A stretch of DNA of 63,496 bases from RGIG2945 sp045540355 (GCA_045540355.1 JAZQHB010000073.1:1-63496); one strand, 5' to 3'; counted from the stretch's first letter, positions 34,221 through 43,926 are shown. The notes: generated by a model from the sequence alone, not told the origin. Translations and numbers: made by a program.

Positions 34221-35699
34221 TCAGAAAACATGATATACAATATATGAATAAATCATATCGGGGATAATCTTGATGAATGTGGGCAACCAGGTTTTCAATG
34301 TGTAAGAAACAAGGTTTACGATTGTATCACCAAGGCTTGCTATGTAGTCAAAGGTTGATGTTGTGTTGTCGTCATTGAAAGTAGCCTCGTTCTTACCTGT
34401 TTCTTTTGTGATTGTGTAAGAATCGATATGCTTAACATTCTGTTCTCCGTTTTCGTCAACATCATCAGAAAGGATATATGCATCAAGTGTAAGCTTGCCG
34501 CCGTCTATTGAGATGCAGTTGAAGCAACCACCGATGTTCTTTGTTGAACAGCTGCTGAAATCTTTTCCGTTCCAGTAATAACCGTCTTCCTGAGAAACTG
34601 CAACCTCAATAAGGCTTGTCGGCATATAGTTATCAGCAAGGAATTTACGGAACTCGTATCTCTTTGAACCTGCGGTACCTGCTAAAACATAAGTTGTTCC
34701 GTCTTCATTGTATTCATTTCCGTAAATAGTCTTTGTACGGAGATACATGTGGTCATGACCTGAGAAAACAATGTCAACATTACATTCATCATATACTTTT
34801 GCAAGCTTATCCTGAAGTGAAAGTGCATCAGGCCATTTTGCATCCTTACCGAGTGAGTAAGGAGATTTGTGCATAAATACTATTTTCCAATCCTTATCGG
34901 TTGAATTGAGGTCATTCTGTACCCAATCAAGCTGAGCCTGAGAAATCGCACCCATATCGTTTGTATTCAATACTGCAAAATGAGCATTGCCATAGTCGTA
35001 GGAATAGTTTACACCATTGAGATTCTGAACGCTTTCAGACTTATCAAGTGCAAACATATTTTCAAACCAATGCCATACTCCGAAACCATCATGGTTACCT
35101 GATACAGGTACAAGTGTATTCTGACGGTTAAGGCCGTCAAAAGCCTGTGCATAGTAATCCCACTCTTCATTATCGGAATCATCTGTAAAGTCACCGAGAT
35201 TTGTGTAGAAATCAGCGTTGGGCATCATGCTGTAAGCTGTTTCTAAAACCTTAGCACCATTTTGGAATCTTCTCAAGGAACCTGCCTGAACATCAGCAAT
35301 TGCGATAAAATTAACCTTATCATCGCCGTCGTCTGTTGTGAATGTTCCTTCTTCACTCCAGTTTTTGCCATCGCCTACTTTATATGTGTAGGTCTTGCCG
35401 GGCAAAAGATTTGTAACAACCATCTGATGCATATAGTTGCCTTCAAATTCTTCACATACGGAATCTTTAATTTTTACTGCTAATTCAGTTCCGTCTGTTG
35501 CCGCAATCTGAATTCTGTTCTTTGATTCTGTCTTCGTGTACCATGTGAAACCTCTTGTTGTCGCGGTATCACCGTTAACAGTGACAGTTGTTCTTGTGAT
35601 ATCAGCTGTTGTGTCTTCTGCAAACGCAGGGATAAATGTTGCTGAAATCACCAACAAAACCGAAAGAATTATGCTTGTGAGCCTCTTCATGTTTTTCAT
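34221..35699 (-). CDS. secreted purple-acid-phosphatase-like metallophosphoesterase
   Basis: 492 residues. A signal peptide is cleaved after PAFA (about residue 27). Residues ~30-115 form a fibronectin-like N-terminal domain seen in purple acid phosphatases (TRGFTWYTKTES, TYKVGDGKNWS). The calcineurin-like domain carries IADVQAG, NLGDFTDD, SGNHDG, a histidine in FMHKSPY, and FSGHDHMY. A hydrophobic or amphipathic C-terminus (last ~30 residues) may associate with the membrane. It probably releases phosphate from extracellular esters. It is monocistronic with its own terminator. Confidence 0.85.
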   Translation of the reverse strand: MKNMKRLTSIILSVLLVISATFIPAFAEDTTADITRTTVTVNGDTATTRGFTWYTKTESKNRIQIAATDGTELAVKIKDSVCEEFEGNYMHQMVVTNLLPGKTYTYKVGDGKNWSEEGTFTTDDGDDKVNFIAIADVQAGSLRRFQNGAKVLETAYSMMPNADFYTNLGDFTDDSDNEEWDYYAQAFDGLNRQNTLVPVSGNHDGFGVWHWFENMFALDKSESVQNLNGVNYSYDYGNAHFAVLNTNDMGAISQAQLDWVQNDLNSTDKDWKIVFMHKSPYSLGKDAKWPDALSLQDKLAKVYDECNVDIVFSGHDHMYLRTKTIYGNEYNEDGTTYVLAGTAGSKRYEFRKFLADNYMPTSLIEVAVSQEDGYYWNGKDFSSCSTKNIGGCFNCISIDGGKLTLDAYILSDDVDENGEQNVKHIDSYTITKETGKNEATFNDDNTTSTFDYIASLGDTIVNLVSYTLKTWLPTFIKIIPDMIYSYIVYHVF

Positions 35700-35781
35700 A
35701 TTTTTTTCCTCTCTTTTTTTTGATAATACAATTTTACATAAAAACAGAGATTAAGTCAAGAGATTTTATTTCTTTTTCATC

Positions 35782-35817
35782 AAAAAAACAAGCAGTCGCT
35801 TGACTGCAACTGCTTGT
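35782..35817 (-). terminator. terminator of the uvrC-rsmD-coaD-coiled-coil operon
   Basis: ACAAGCAGT (35788-35796) pairs with ACTGCTTGT (35809-35817), followed on the minus strand by TTTTTT. Confidence 0.9.
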
Positions 35818-35829
35818 CCTGATTTAAAA

Positions 35830-36522
35830 TTACATTTTTGAGCTGCGAACTGCATCTCGTAAGCTCTGACGAACTTTTCTGATTTCGTTAACATTGCTTA
35901 CAAGTACATCATCAGCATTCTTCATTGCGTCTTCGATGAATGTTGTAGTTGCATTACGCAATTCCATTGACCATCTGTTAGCCTTTTCGATCATTTCATC
36001 AGCTTTTCTCTGTGAAGATTCTGTAAGCTCTTCAGCATTTCTTGTTGCTTCGTTGAAGATTTCAGCAGCCTTTTCCTTTGTAGCTTCAAGAATATCCTCT
36101 GATTCCTGACGGGATTGTGCCATAAGGTTTTCGCTGTATTCCTGTGCCTTCTTTGCAACCTCGCTTGCCTGAACCATTATATCTGCCTTATCTTCTGCAG
36201 TCTTGATGATTCCTGCAGCCTTTTCGTCTGCATCGTCGATTGTTTTCTTTGCAATATCCTGTGCCTGAGAAACGAGCTCTTTAACTCTTGTTTCTGCTTT
36301 TTCAACCATAGAAGAAGCACTTGCTTTAGCTTCGTCGATAATGGAGTTTCTTTCTGAAACAATAGCTCTTGCCTGGTCGATTTCATTCGGGATATTCTTA
36401 CGGATTTCACCGATAAGTGTACGGATTTCCTCAACATTTACGAGCATTTTGCTTGTAAAAGCAATATTAGTACCGTCATCAAGAACATCCTCAATTCTTC
36501 CCAATAATTGTTCAATATTCAT
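35830..36522 (-). CDS. coiled-coil protein, possibly DivIVA/ATP-synthase-stalk-like
   Basis: A 230-residue, almost wholly helical, Ala/Glu/Lys-rich protein with long heptad-like runs (about residues 50-215) and no membrane segment. Such proteins next to coaD and rsmD in Clostridia are often annotated as ATPase or V-type subunit H-like because of the coiled coil, without evidence of that function. The start is at MNIEQLLGRIED, 4 bases after the coaD stop; the ATG seven codons earlier would overlap coaD. The family is conserved in Clostridia. A cell-division or scaffolding role is possible but unproven. Confidence 0.65.
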   Translation of the reverse strand: MNIEQLLGRIEDVLDDGTNIAFTSKMLVNVEEIRTLIGEIRKNIPNEIDQARAIVSERNSIIDEAKASASSMVEKAETRVKELVSQAQDIAKKTIDDADEKAAGIIKTAEDKADIMVQASEVAKKAQEYSENLMAQSRQESEDILEATKEKAAEIFNEATRNAEELTESSQRKADEMIEKANRWSMELRNATTTFIEDAMKNADDVLVSNVNEIRKVRQSLRDAVRSSKM

Positions 36523-36526
36523 AGCA

Positions 36527-37018
36527 TTATTCTTCCTTTCCATTTATTCTGCTAATTATTTCTTTTTCAATTTCCTTCGGAACCATTCCCGAAATATCGC
36601 CACCAAGCGAACAAACATTTCTTACAAGGCTTGAGCTTAAAAACATATTTTCGTGCTTTGCCGATAAAAACATCGTATCCATATCAGGGTTTAATTGTCT
36701 GTTGATAAGTGATTGCTGGAATTCATACTCAAAATCCGACAACGCTCTCAAACCCTTAACGATTGCTACTGCACCTTTCTCTTTTGCATATTCAGCCAAA
36801 AGACCGCAATAGGAATCAACCTCGACATTAGCCATGCCCTTTATGCTCTTTTGGATAAGCTCAACTCTCTCCTCAACGGTGAAAGTGCTGCTGCTTTTTG
36901 ACGGATTTGTCATAACCACAACAATTACTTTGTCAAAAAGCCTTGACGCTCTGCTGACAACATCTAAATGACCTAATGTTACGGGGTCAAAGCTACCCGG
37001 ACAAACTGCTATTTTCAC
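36527..37018 (-). CDS. coaD: phosphopantetheine adenylyltransferase
   Basis: 163 residues, the standard length. It transfers AMP to 4'-phosphopantetheine in coenzyme A synthesis. The nucleotidyltransferase motif is GSFDPVTLGH (residues ~8-17), and the C-terminal ISSTxxR-type motif is seen as LSSSLVR. The ATG overlaps the rsmD stop by 4 bases, the classic rsmD-coaD pairing. Confidence 0.97.
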   Translation of the reverse strand: MKIAVCPGSFDPVTLGHLDVVSRASRLFDKVIVVVMTNPSKSSSTFTVEERVELIQKSIKGMANVEVDSYCGLLAEYAKEKGAVAIVKGLRALSDFEYEFQQSLINRQLNPDMDTMFLSAKHENMFLSSSLVRNVCSLGGDISGMVPKEIEKEIISRINGKEE

Positions 37019-37566
37019 TCGGTCATCTCCTTTGCAAAACGGTAAACGGCAATTTTGATTTTTCCGTATTTATATGTTCTGTAAAGCTCAAAACCCTCTG
37101 CACCCTCAGGCTCAGTATCCCTGACGGGTAATTCGCATACTATAACACCGCTTGTATGCATTTTCTTTGCAACCTCGGGCAATGCTTTTTCAAGCAATCC
37201 CTTTGAATACGGCGGATCCAAAAATGCAATATGAAATTTTTCACCGCTGAAACGCAAATATGAAAGTGCATCGCTGTTAAATACAGATGACTTGTCCGTA
37301 AAACCTGTTTTTTCAATATTTGATTTTATTACCTTGATTGCGTTTTTATCAGCATCAACAAAAACTGCCTTTTGGGCTCCTCTGCTCAATGCTTCAATAC
37401 CTAACTGTCCCGAACCCGCAAACAAATCAAGCACGGTTCTGCCCTCGATTTCAAACTGAAGCATACTGAAAATAGCTTCTTTTACTCTTTCGGCGGTCGG
37501 TCTGACATCTTCGCCCTCAAGTGTTGCAAGAGTTCTGCCTCTTGCCGTACCTGTTATTACACGCAT
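37015..37566 (-). CDS. rsmD: 16S rRNA (guanine966-N2)-methyltransferase
   Basis: 183 residues. It starts at MRVITGTARGR behind TAGGAGAAG. SAM motif I is VLDLFAGSGQLG, and the catalytic N6/N2-methyltransferase motif is DPPYSKG. RPTAERVKEAIF is the family-specific block. It is translationally coupled to coaD (ATGA). Confidence 0.95.
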   Translation of the reverse strand: MRVITGTARGRTLATLEGEDVRPTAERVKEAIFSMLQFEIEGRTVLDLFAGSGQLGIEALSRGAQKAVFVDADKNAIKVIKSNIEKTGFTDKSSVFNSDALSYLRFSGEKFHIAFLDPPYSKGLLEKALPEVAKKMHTSGVIVCELPVRDTEPEGAEGFELYRTYKYGKIKIAVYRFAKEMTE

Positions 37567-37622
37567 ATACTCTTCTCCTATGTTATACACGCATATATTA
37601 TCGCACTTTCTTATACCATTTG

Positions 37623-39449
37623 TCAATCTTTTCGACTAAAAAAGTTTATAATCGACTCTGCTTTTTTTTCAGATATACCTTTGACCTTACATAATTCCTC
37701 TATGCTTGCATTTTTTATTGCAGTAATCGTTTTGAAATGCTTTAATAAATCCTTGGCTATTTTTTCACCTACGCCTTCAATTTGTGTCAAGGAGCTTGAA
37801 AGTGCGGCTTTGGTATGCTTCTTTCTGTGATAACCGTAAGCAAAGCGGTGTACTTCCTCCTGAATGTTTGAGACAAGAGTAAAAACCTGTCTTTTTGAGT
37901 TGATTGCAATAATTTCACCGTTTGCCGTGATTGCTCTTGTTCTGTGTCGGTCGTCCTTGACCATACCGAAAACAGGAATATCAAGCTTATATTTTCTCAT
38001 TATCGGCAAGACTGCATTTACCTGACCCTCACCACCGTCAAGAAGTATTAAATCAGGCAGTTGCAAAAAGCTTTCGTCGCCGTCTTTGTATCTCGCAAAG
38101 CGTCTGTCAAGCACCTCCGCCATTGATGCGTAATCGTCCTGACCCGTGAAACCTTTTATCGCAAATTTTTTATAGCCTTTTGTGTACGGCAGAGCATTTT
38201 TGAACACCACCATACCCGCAACGACATCACTTCCGCCTGTATGGGAAATGTCATAAGCCTCGATGTATACCGGGACTTTTTTAAGTCCCAATAGCTTTGC
38301 AAGCTCATCGGACTGTGCCGCCTGATTACCTTTGAGACCCTCGCTCTGTGCAAGCTTTTCAGCCGCGTTTGCAGAGCACATTGAAACAAGCTTTGCCTGC
38401 TCACCTCTCTGCGGTACGGTAATAGTGACTTTTCTGCCTCTTTTTTTGGTAAGCCATTCTTCTAAAAGCTCCTTATCAGCAACTTCACCGTCAACAGCAA
38501 TTCTTGCAGGAATATTGTCCCTCATTTCGTAGTATCTTGTGATAATCTCAGAGCGTGTCTGCTCAAGGTCTTTTACGCCGTCAATGATGAAATCTTCACT
38601 GTCGCAAAGTCTGCCGTCTTCAAAACGAAGGACTTTAATGCAAGCCTTTTCCGGACCCGAAGCCACAGCAAAAACATCCTGATGCTTTACCTCGTTTGAT
38701 ACAACCTTTTGCTTCTCGTTGAGCTTTCCGATTGCATTTATTCTGTCACGCATTTTTGCGGCTTTTTCGTATTCCAAGTTCTCAGCATATTCCTCCATCT
38801 TTGCTTTTAGCTGAGAAATCGCCTTGTCGCTTCCGCCCTTGATAAAATCTATTGCCGCTTCAATTGATTCATTGTATTCCTTTTCGGTGATTTTTCTTGC
38901 ACAAGGTGCAGAGCAGAGAGAAATGAAGTAATTAAGGCAAGGTCTGCCCTTACCTATATCCCTGGGAAAGGATTTGTTGCACTTGGGAAGCTTAAAGATA
39001 TTCTGTGTTTCATCTACCGTATTTTTTACCGCATAAGAACTTGTATAAGGTCCGATATAATCAGAGCCGTTATCAAGAATTTTTTTCGCCTCTCTGATTT
39101 TCCTGTAAGGCGGTTTTGTAATTTCTATATAGTGATAACCCTTGTCATCTTTTAAAAGAATATTGTACTTCGGATTGTATTGTTTTATCAGACTACATTC
39201 AAGCACCAGTGCCTCAAACTCGCTGTCACATAATATATAATCAAAATTTGCGACCTTTTCGACCATTTTGCGGACTTTTATCCCATGGTTTTTGTCCGAG
39301 CCGAAATACTGACTTACTCTGTTTTTGAGTGCCTTTGCTTTTCCTACATATATAATTTTACCTGTGCTGTCCTTCATCAGATATACTCCGGGGGTCAGCG
39401 GAAGTCGCATTGCTTCTGCTCGCAATTTTTTGAGTCTTTCGTTTGACAA
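37623..39449 (-). CDS. uvrC: excinuclease ABC subunit C
   Basis: 608 residues. The N-terminal GIY-YIG nuclease domain is seen in PGVYLMKD..IIYVGKAKALKNRVSQYF. The UVR motif lies near residues 200-235, then the RNase-H-like 5' nuclease (YDISHTGGSDVVAGMVVF, LLDGGEGQ) and the C-terminal helix-hairpin-helix pair (EGVGEKIAKDLLKHF). It makes both incisions in nucleotide excision repair. The start is TTG with GAGGTG 5 bases upstream. It is the first gene of a unit with rsmD, coaD and the coiled-coil gene. Confidence 0.95.
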   Translation of the reverse strand: MSNERLKKLRAEAMRLPLTPGVYLMKDSTGKIIYVGKAKALKNRVSQYFGSDKNHGIKVRKMVEKVANFDYILCDSEFEALVLECSLIKQYNPKYNILLKDDKGYHYIEITKPPYRKIREAKKILDNGSDYIGPYTSSYAVKNTVDETQNIFKLPKCNKSFPRDIGKGRPCLNYFISLCSAPCARKITEKEYNESIEAAIDFIKGGSDKAISQLKAKMEEYAENLEYEKAAKMRDRINAIGKLNEKQKVVSNEVKHQDVFAVASGPEKACIKVLRFEDGRLCDSEDFIIDGVKDLEQTRSEIITRYYEMRDNIPARIAVDGEVADKELLEEWLTKKRGRKVTITVPQRGEQAKLVSMCSANAAEKLAQSEGLKGNQAAQSDELAKLLGLKKVPVYIEAYDISHTGGSDVVAGMVVFKNALPYTKGYKKFAIKGFTGQDDYASMAEVLDRRFARYKDGDESFLQLPDLILLDGGEGQVNAVLPIMRKYKLDIPVFGMVKDDRHRTRAITANGEIIAINSKRQVFTLVSNIQEEVHRFAYGYHRKKHTKAALSSSLTQIEGVGEKIAKDLLKHFKTITAIKNASIEELCKVKGISEKKAESIINFFSRKD

Positions 39450-39466
39450 GTTATCACCTCTATCCT

Positions 39467-39500
39467 AAAAAAAATCGGCACATCGCATTGCGATATGCCG
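39467..39500 (-). terminator. terminator of the HPr gene
   Basis: A perfect 11-bp stem (39476-39486 with 39490-39500) followed on the minus strand by ATTTTTTTT. It lies 13 bases past the HPr stop. Confidence 0.92.
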
Positions 39501-39513
39501 TGTTTCGGTGTAA

Positions 39514-39777
39514 TTATTCGCTAAAACCGGATTCAACAAGCTTGACAAGCTCATCAACTGCGGTTTCTTCATCTGCACCACCTGCGATGATACGAATGTC
39601 TGTGCCACCCATAATACCAAGTGACAAAACTCCGAGCAAGCTCTTGGCATTAACTCTGCGTTCTTCCTTCTCAACCCAGATAGATGACTTGAATTCATTA
39701 GCCTTCTGAATAAAGAAAGTTGCCGGACGAGCGTGCAAACCAACCTGGTTCTGAACCTTTACATCTTTAACATACAT
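39514..39777 (-). CDS. HPr family phosphocarrier
   Basis: 87 residues. The active-site histidine is in GLHARPA (His15 region), and the HPr-kinase serine region AKSLLGVLSLG is present. This could therefore be a true PTS HPr with Ser46 regulation rather than a Crh-like protein, which would lack His15. It starts at MYVKDVKVQ behind GGGAGA. It is monocistronic with its own promoter and terminator; no EI gene is nearby. Confidence 0.9.
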   Translation of the reverse strand: MYVKDVKVQNQVGLHARPATFFIQKANEFKSSIWVEKEERRVNAKSLLGVLSLGIMGGTDIRIIAGGADEETAVDELVKLVESGFSE

Positions 39778-39821
39778 AATATATATCTCCCACACACATT
39801 TTCTTCTGTTTCATACTACAT

Positions 39822-39849
39822 ATTATATCACAAAACTTGTTCTCGTCAA
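39822..39849 (-). promoter_or_regulatory. promoter of the HPr gene
   Basis: Minus strand TTGACG (39844-39849), 16 bases, TATAAT (39822-39827). The rest of the 39778-40040 gap holds no gene I can support. Confidence 0.75.
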
Positions 39850-40040
39850 TCATAAAATCAACACAAAATGACCATTTTGAAAAGATTTGGATTGTAGAAC
39901 AAAGTGCGTGATAAAGCTCGAAAAATGTTTGTTTATTTTGCCTAAAGTAAATGTAACAAATTTCCTTTAGGGAATAGGAAAAAATGAGCAGAATGAACAA
40001 TACTTTGTTTTATGCGGTCTGCGTGTTTTTAACATTCCCA

Positions 40041-41552
40041 TTATTTCAAAAGACTTTCGCCTGTCATCTGAACAGGCTTCTCAAGTCCCATTATCTCAAG
40101 GAGAGAAGGAGAAATATCACAAAGCTTTCCGCCGTCTTTGAGTTCACAATCATAGCCTGTTACTATAAACGGAACGGGGAAAGTTGTATGGGCTGTAAAG
40201 GGTGAGCCGTCGGGCTCATACATCTTGTCAGCATTACCGTGGTCAGCAGTAATAACCATTACGCCGCCTTTAGCTTCAACTGCATCGTAGACCTTTCCGA
40301 CACATTCGTCAACTGCTTCAACTGCCGCAACTGCCGCATCAAATACGCCTGTATGACCGACCATATCGCAGTTTGCAAAGTTTACAACTATAACATCATA
40401 TTTATCATTTTCGATATTTTCAACAACCTTATCCGCAACCTCGTAAGCGCTCATTTCAGGCTTGAGGTCATAAGTCGGAACATCGGGGGAATCGATAAGA
40501 ATTCTGTCTTCGCCTTCGTATACTGTTTCTTCACCGCCGTTGAGGAAGAATGTAACATGAGCATATTTTGTATATTCAGCAATTCTCAACTGCTTGAGGT
40601 TGTTTTCGCTGATAACCGCACCGAGAGGCATATCAATGCTCTGGGGTTTGTAAGCAACCTCAACATTGGGCATTTCAGCATCGTACTGTGTCATGCATAC
40701 ATAGTAGACATCGAGCTGTTTTTCTCTGTTGAAACCGTCAAAATCAGCATCAACAAAAGCTCTTGTGATTTCTCTTGCTCTGTCGGGACGGAAGTTAAAG
40801 AAGATAACGGAATCGCCGTCTTTCATGCCGTTGTAGCTCTCGCTTGCAGCGGGTACGATAAATTCGTCTGTTACTTCGTTCTTGTATGATTCCTGCATCA
40901 TATCGTAGGGACAGGTAAATTTAACGCCTTCGCTCTTGACAATTGCATCATAAGCCTTTTCAACTCGTTCAAATCTTTTTTCTCTGTCCATTGCATAGTA
41001 TCTTCCCATGACGGAAGCAATCTTACCTATGCCCTTTTCTTTTGTTGTTTCATAAAGCTCTTTGATAAAATCTGCACCTGATGACGGAGGAACATCACGA
41101 CCGTCCATGAAGCAATGAATAAAAACTTCCTCAAGTCCGTTCTTCTTTGCCAAATCGAGAAGTCCGTAGAGGTGTGTGTTGTGACTGTGAACACCACCGT
41201 CGGATAAAAGTCCCATGAGATGCAATGCCGAGCCGTTCTTTTTGCAGTTTTCAACCGCACCCATAAGTGCTTCATTTTCAAAGAAATCGCCGTCAGCGAT
41301 TGACTTTGTAATTCTTGTAAGCTCCTGATAAACAACTCTGCCTGCACCGATATTGGTGTGACCTACCTCACTGTTGCCCATCTGTCCGTCAGGGAGACCT
41401 ACATCCATACCTGATGCACCGATATAAGTCATCGGATTTTCAGCCATTATTTTATCAAGTCTCGGAGTTTTTGCTGCAACTACTGCGTTACCGTAGTCTC
41501 TGTCATTTTTTCCGAAACCGTCCATTATACATAAAACAACCGGTTTTTTCAT
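40041..41552 (-). CDS. gpmI: 2,3-bisphosphoglycerate-independent phosphoglycerate mutase
   Basis: A 503-residue two-domain metalloenzyme converting 3- to 2-phosphoglycerate. The N-terminal CIMDGFG and the catalytic serine in MGNSEVGHTNIGAGR mark the family. C-terminal metal ligands are seen in NFANCDMVGHTG and TADHGNAD. The start is at MKKPVVLCIMDG with AGGAAGG 9 bases upstream. It is the last gene of the leftward pgk-tpiA-gpmI unit; no eno or gap gene is in the window. No clear terminator follows. Confidence 0.97.
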   Translation of the reverse strand: MKKPVVLCIMDGFGKNDRDYGNAVVAAKTPRLDKIMAENPMTYIGASGMDVGLPDGQMGNSEVGHTNIGAGRVVYQELTRITKSIADGDFFENEALMGAVENCKKNGSALHLMGLLSDGGVHSHNTHLYGLLDLAKKNGLEEVFIHCFMDGRDVPPSSGADFIKELYETTKEKGIGKIASVMGRYYAMDREKRFERVEKAYDAIVKSEGVKFTCPYDMMQESYKNEVTDEFIVPAASESYNGMKDGDSVIFFNFRPDRAREITRAFVDADFDGFNREKQLDVYYVCMTQYDAEMPNVEVAYKPQSIDMPLGAVISENNLKQLRIAEYTKYAHVTFFLNGGEETVYEGEDRILIDSPDVPTYDLKPEMSAYEVADKVVENIENDKYDVIVVNFANCDMVGHTGVFDAAVAAVEAVDECVGKVYDAVEAKGGVMVITADHGNADKMYEPDGSPFTAHTTFPVPFIVTGYDCELKDGGKLCDISPSLLEIMGLEKPVQMTGESLLK

Positions 41553-41681
41553 TTTAAACATTCCTTCCTGCACCGTCGGGTGCAAAACTGATAAATCGTG
41601 TTTTTATTATTCTATCTGTTTTCCAAATTTATTCCCGCTCTGAAAACAGAACGGGAATAATATTATTGTATCTTTTTAAAC

Positions 41682-42449
41682 TTATTTTGAAGCAGCTGCA
41701 ACTATAGTAGCGAAATCTGCAGCCTTGAGTGAAGCACCGCCGATAAGACCGCCGTCGATATCTTCCTGTGCAAGGAGTTCTTCAGCATTACCTGCGTTCA
41801 TTGAACCGCCGTACTGAACTGTGATTGTGTCAGCTACATCTTTGCCGTAGAGCTCTGTGAGAACTTCTCTGATAGCGTGGTTAACTTCCTGAGCCTGGTC
41901 GGGTGTAGCAGTTCTGCCTGTACCGATAGCCCATACGGGTTCGTAAGCTATGATGATGTTCTTGAGCTCATCAGCTGAAACACCGTTCAAAGCAATCTTT
42001 GTCTGCATTCTTACAACTTCCATTGTGATACCGAGATCTCTCTGCTCAAGGTATTCACCTACACAAAGGATAACCTTAAGACCTGCATCAAGAGCACCTC
42101 TTGTTCTCTTTGCAACAGTTTCATCTGTATCACCGAAGAATGTTCTTCTTTCGGAATGTCCGATGATTACATATTCAACACCGATTGTCTTCAACATTTT
42201 TGCTGAAATCTCACCTGTGAATGCACCTGATTCTTCCCAATAGCAGTTTTCTGCACCTACTTTGATATTGCTGCCCTTTGTTGCATCAAGAGCTGTCTGC
42301 AAATCGATGTAAGGTACGCAACATACTACATCACAATCAGCATCTTTAACAAGGGGTTTGATTTCGTTAATAAGAGCTTCTGCTTCTGCAGGAGTCTTGT
42401 TCATTTTCCAGTTACCTGCGATAACTGCACGACGGAGTGTCTTATTCAT
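41682..42449 (-). CDS. tpiA: triosephosphate isomerase
   Basis: 255 residues. It interconverts dihydroxyacetone phosphate and glyceraldehyde-3-phosphate. Visible are AGNWKMNK (catalytic Lys), IGHSERR (catalytic His), AYEPVWAIGTG (catalytic Glu) and GGLIGGASL. It starts behind AAAGGAC, 20 bases after pgk. An ATTCCCG/CGGGAAT hairpin (about 41626-41660) follows in the 129-base gap to gpmI and may stabilise or attenuate the message. Confidence 0.97.
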   Translation of the reverse strand: MNKTLRRAVIAGNWKMNKTPAEAEALINEIKPLVKDADCDVVCCVPYIDLQTALDATKGSNIKVGAENCYWEESGAFTGEISAKMLKTIGVEYVIIGHSERRTFFGDTDETVAKRTRGALDAGLKVILCVGEYLEQRDLGITMEVVRMQTKIALNGVSADELKNIIIAYEPVWAIGTGRTATPDQAQEVNHAIREVLTELYGKDVADTITVQYGGSMNAGNAEELLAQEDIDGGLIGGASLKAADFATIVAAASK

Positions 42450-42469
42450 TATGTGTCAAGTCCTTTCAA

Positions 42470-43660
42470 TTATTTATCGTTCAAAGCTGAAATACCGGGT
42501 AAGTCTTTGCCCTCAAGGAATTCAAGAGAAGCACCGCCGCCTGTTGAGATGTGTGACATCTTGTCAGCAAAGCCTAACTTCTGAACTGCAGCAACGGAGT
42601 CACCGCCGCCGATGATTGAAATAGCACCTGAATCAGCAACTGCTGTTGCAACTGCGATTGTACCGCCTGCAAAGTTTTCCCATTCAGAAACACCCATAGG
42701 TCCGTTCCAGATGATTGTTCCGCTTCCCTTGATAGCTTCCTGGAATAATTCTCTTGACTTGGGACCGATATCAAGACCCATCCAACCGTCGGGAATGTTG
42801 TCTGAATCAACAAGCTTATGCTCTGAATCAGCCTTATATTCTGTTGCAACAATATTGTCAACGGGGATAAGGAACTTAACACCCTTTGCTTTTGCATCAG
42901 CCATCATCTTCTTAGCATCTTCAATTCTGTCTTCTTCGCAGATTGATGTACCGATTGAATAACCGAGAGATGCCATGAATGTGTATGCCATACCGCCGCC
43001 GATGATAAGTGTATCAACCTTGTCAAGAAGGTTTGTGATAACACCGATTTTGTCTGAAACCTTAGCACCGCCTAAGATAGCAACCAAGGGTCTCTTGGGA
43101 TTAGCAAGTGCTCCGCCCATAAATTCGATTTCTTTCTGGATAAGGAAACCGCAAGCTGAGGGAAGATATGCAGCAACACCTGCAGTTGAGCACTGTGCAC
43201 GGTGAGCTGTACCGAATGCATCGTTGATAAATACTTCTGCAAGAGAAGCAAATTTCTGTGATAATTCGGGGTCGTTCTTTGTTTCAAGCTTTTCAAAACG
43301 AACATTCTCAAGAAGCATTACTTCGCCTTCCTTGAGGTCTGCTGCCAATGCTTTTGCACTGTCACCGACAACATCTTCAGCAAGCTTTACTTCCTGACCG
43401 AGAAGCTCAGAAAGCTTCTTAGCTACGGGGGCCATTGAGAACTGAGGATTTACTTCACCCTTCGGTCTGCCGAGGTGTGAGCAAAGAATAACCTTTGCAT
43501 TCTTTTCTATCAGATATTTGATAGTGTCAAGAGATGCAACAATTCTCTTGTCGCTTGTGATTTTGCCGTCTTCGATCGGAACATTGAAGTCACAGCGGAC
43601 CAATACTTTTTTGCCGCTTACTTCTATATCCTGCAATGTCTTTTTGTTGAGCTGATTCAT
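42470..43660 (-). CDS. pgk: phosphoglycerate kinase
   Basis: 396 residues. The signature VLVRCDFNVP, the substrate-binding SHLGRPKG, and the nucleotide-binding GGAKVSDKIG and GGGDSVAA are intact. It makes ATP from 1,3-bisphosphoglycerate. It starts at ATG behind AAGGAAGG. It is the first gene of the pgk-tpiA-gpmI operon and is divergent from serC; a TATAAT (43701-43706) lies about 40 bases upstream, without an obvious -35. Confidence 0.97.
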   Translation of the reverse strand: MNQLNKKTLQDIEVSGKKVLVRCDFNVPIEDGKITSDKRIVASLDTIKYLIEKNAKVILCSHLGRPKGEVNPQFSMAPVAKKLSELLGQEVKLAEDVVGDSAKALAADLKEGEVMLLENVRFEKLETKNDPELSQKFASLAEVFINDAFGTAHRAQCSTAGVAAYLPSACGFLIQKEIEFMGGALANPKRPLVAILGGAKVSDKIGVITNLLDKVDTLIIGGGMAYTFMASLGYSIGTSICEEDRIEDAKKMMADAKAKGVKFLIPVDNIVATEYKADSEHKLVDSDNIPDGWMGLDIGPKSRELFQEAIKGSGTIIWNGPMGVSEWENFAGGTIAVATAVADSGAISIIGGGDSVAAVQKLGFADKMSHISTGGGASLEFLEGKDLPGISALNDK

Positions 43661-43836
43661 AGATTTTTTACCTTCCTTTTTTATTTTTATCGTTTGTTTT
43701 ATTATACCATTTTATGCCACAAACAGTTTATCATAATTCAAGGGGCATTTCAACTGTCAATACACACAATTAAAGAAAAGTGCATTGTTAATTTTTTGTC
43801 ATTGTGACAAAGTCAAATAATAATATTTAGTTTTTC

Positions 43837-43865
43837 TTGACTTGACAATTTAATAGGTTTATAAT
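43837..43865 (+). promoter_or_regulatory. promoter of serC-serA
   Basis: TTGACT (43837-43842), 17 bases, TATAAT (43860-43865). Confidence 0.8.
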
Positions 43866-43886
43866 TAAATCCGTAAAAATTTAAAG

Positions 43887-43903
43887 TGTCACCATGGGTG
43901 ACA
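43887..43903 (+). promoter_or_regulatory. palindrome TGTCACC-ATG-GGTGACA in the serC leader (possible operator)
   Basis: A perfect 7-bp inverted repeat with a 3-base centre, about 22 bases past the -10 and 23 bases before the serC ATG. It could be a dimeric repressor site or an mRNA hairpin just upstream of the ribosome binding site. Confidence 0.5.
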
Positions 43904-43926
43904 TATTTATGTGGAGGTTATGAGAA

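Noticed and set aside
39984..40205. Small rightward gene starting MSRMNN next to gpmI
   Set aside because: Most of the frame is antisense to the 3' end of gpmI and there is no Shine-Dalgarno sequence at normal spacing.
40239..40889. A 216-residue open frame on the plus strand opposite gpmI
   Set aside because: It is the antisense shadow of gpmI with no ribosome binding site or recognisable protein features.
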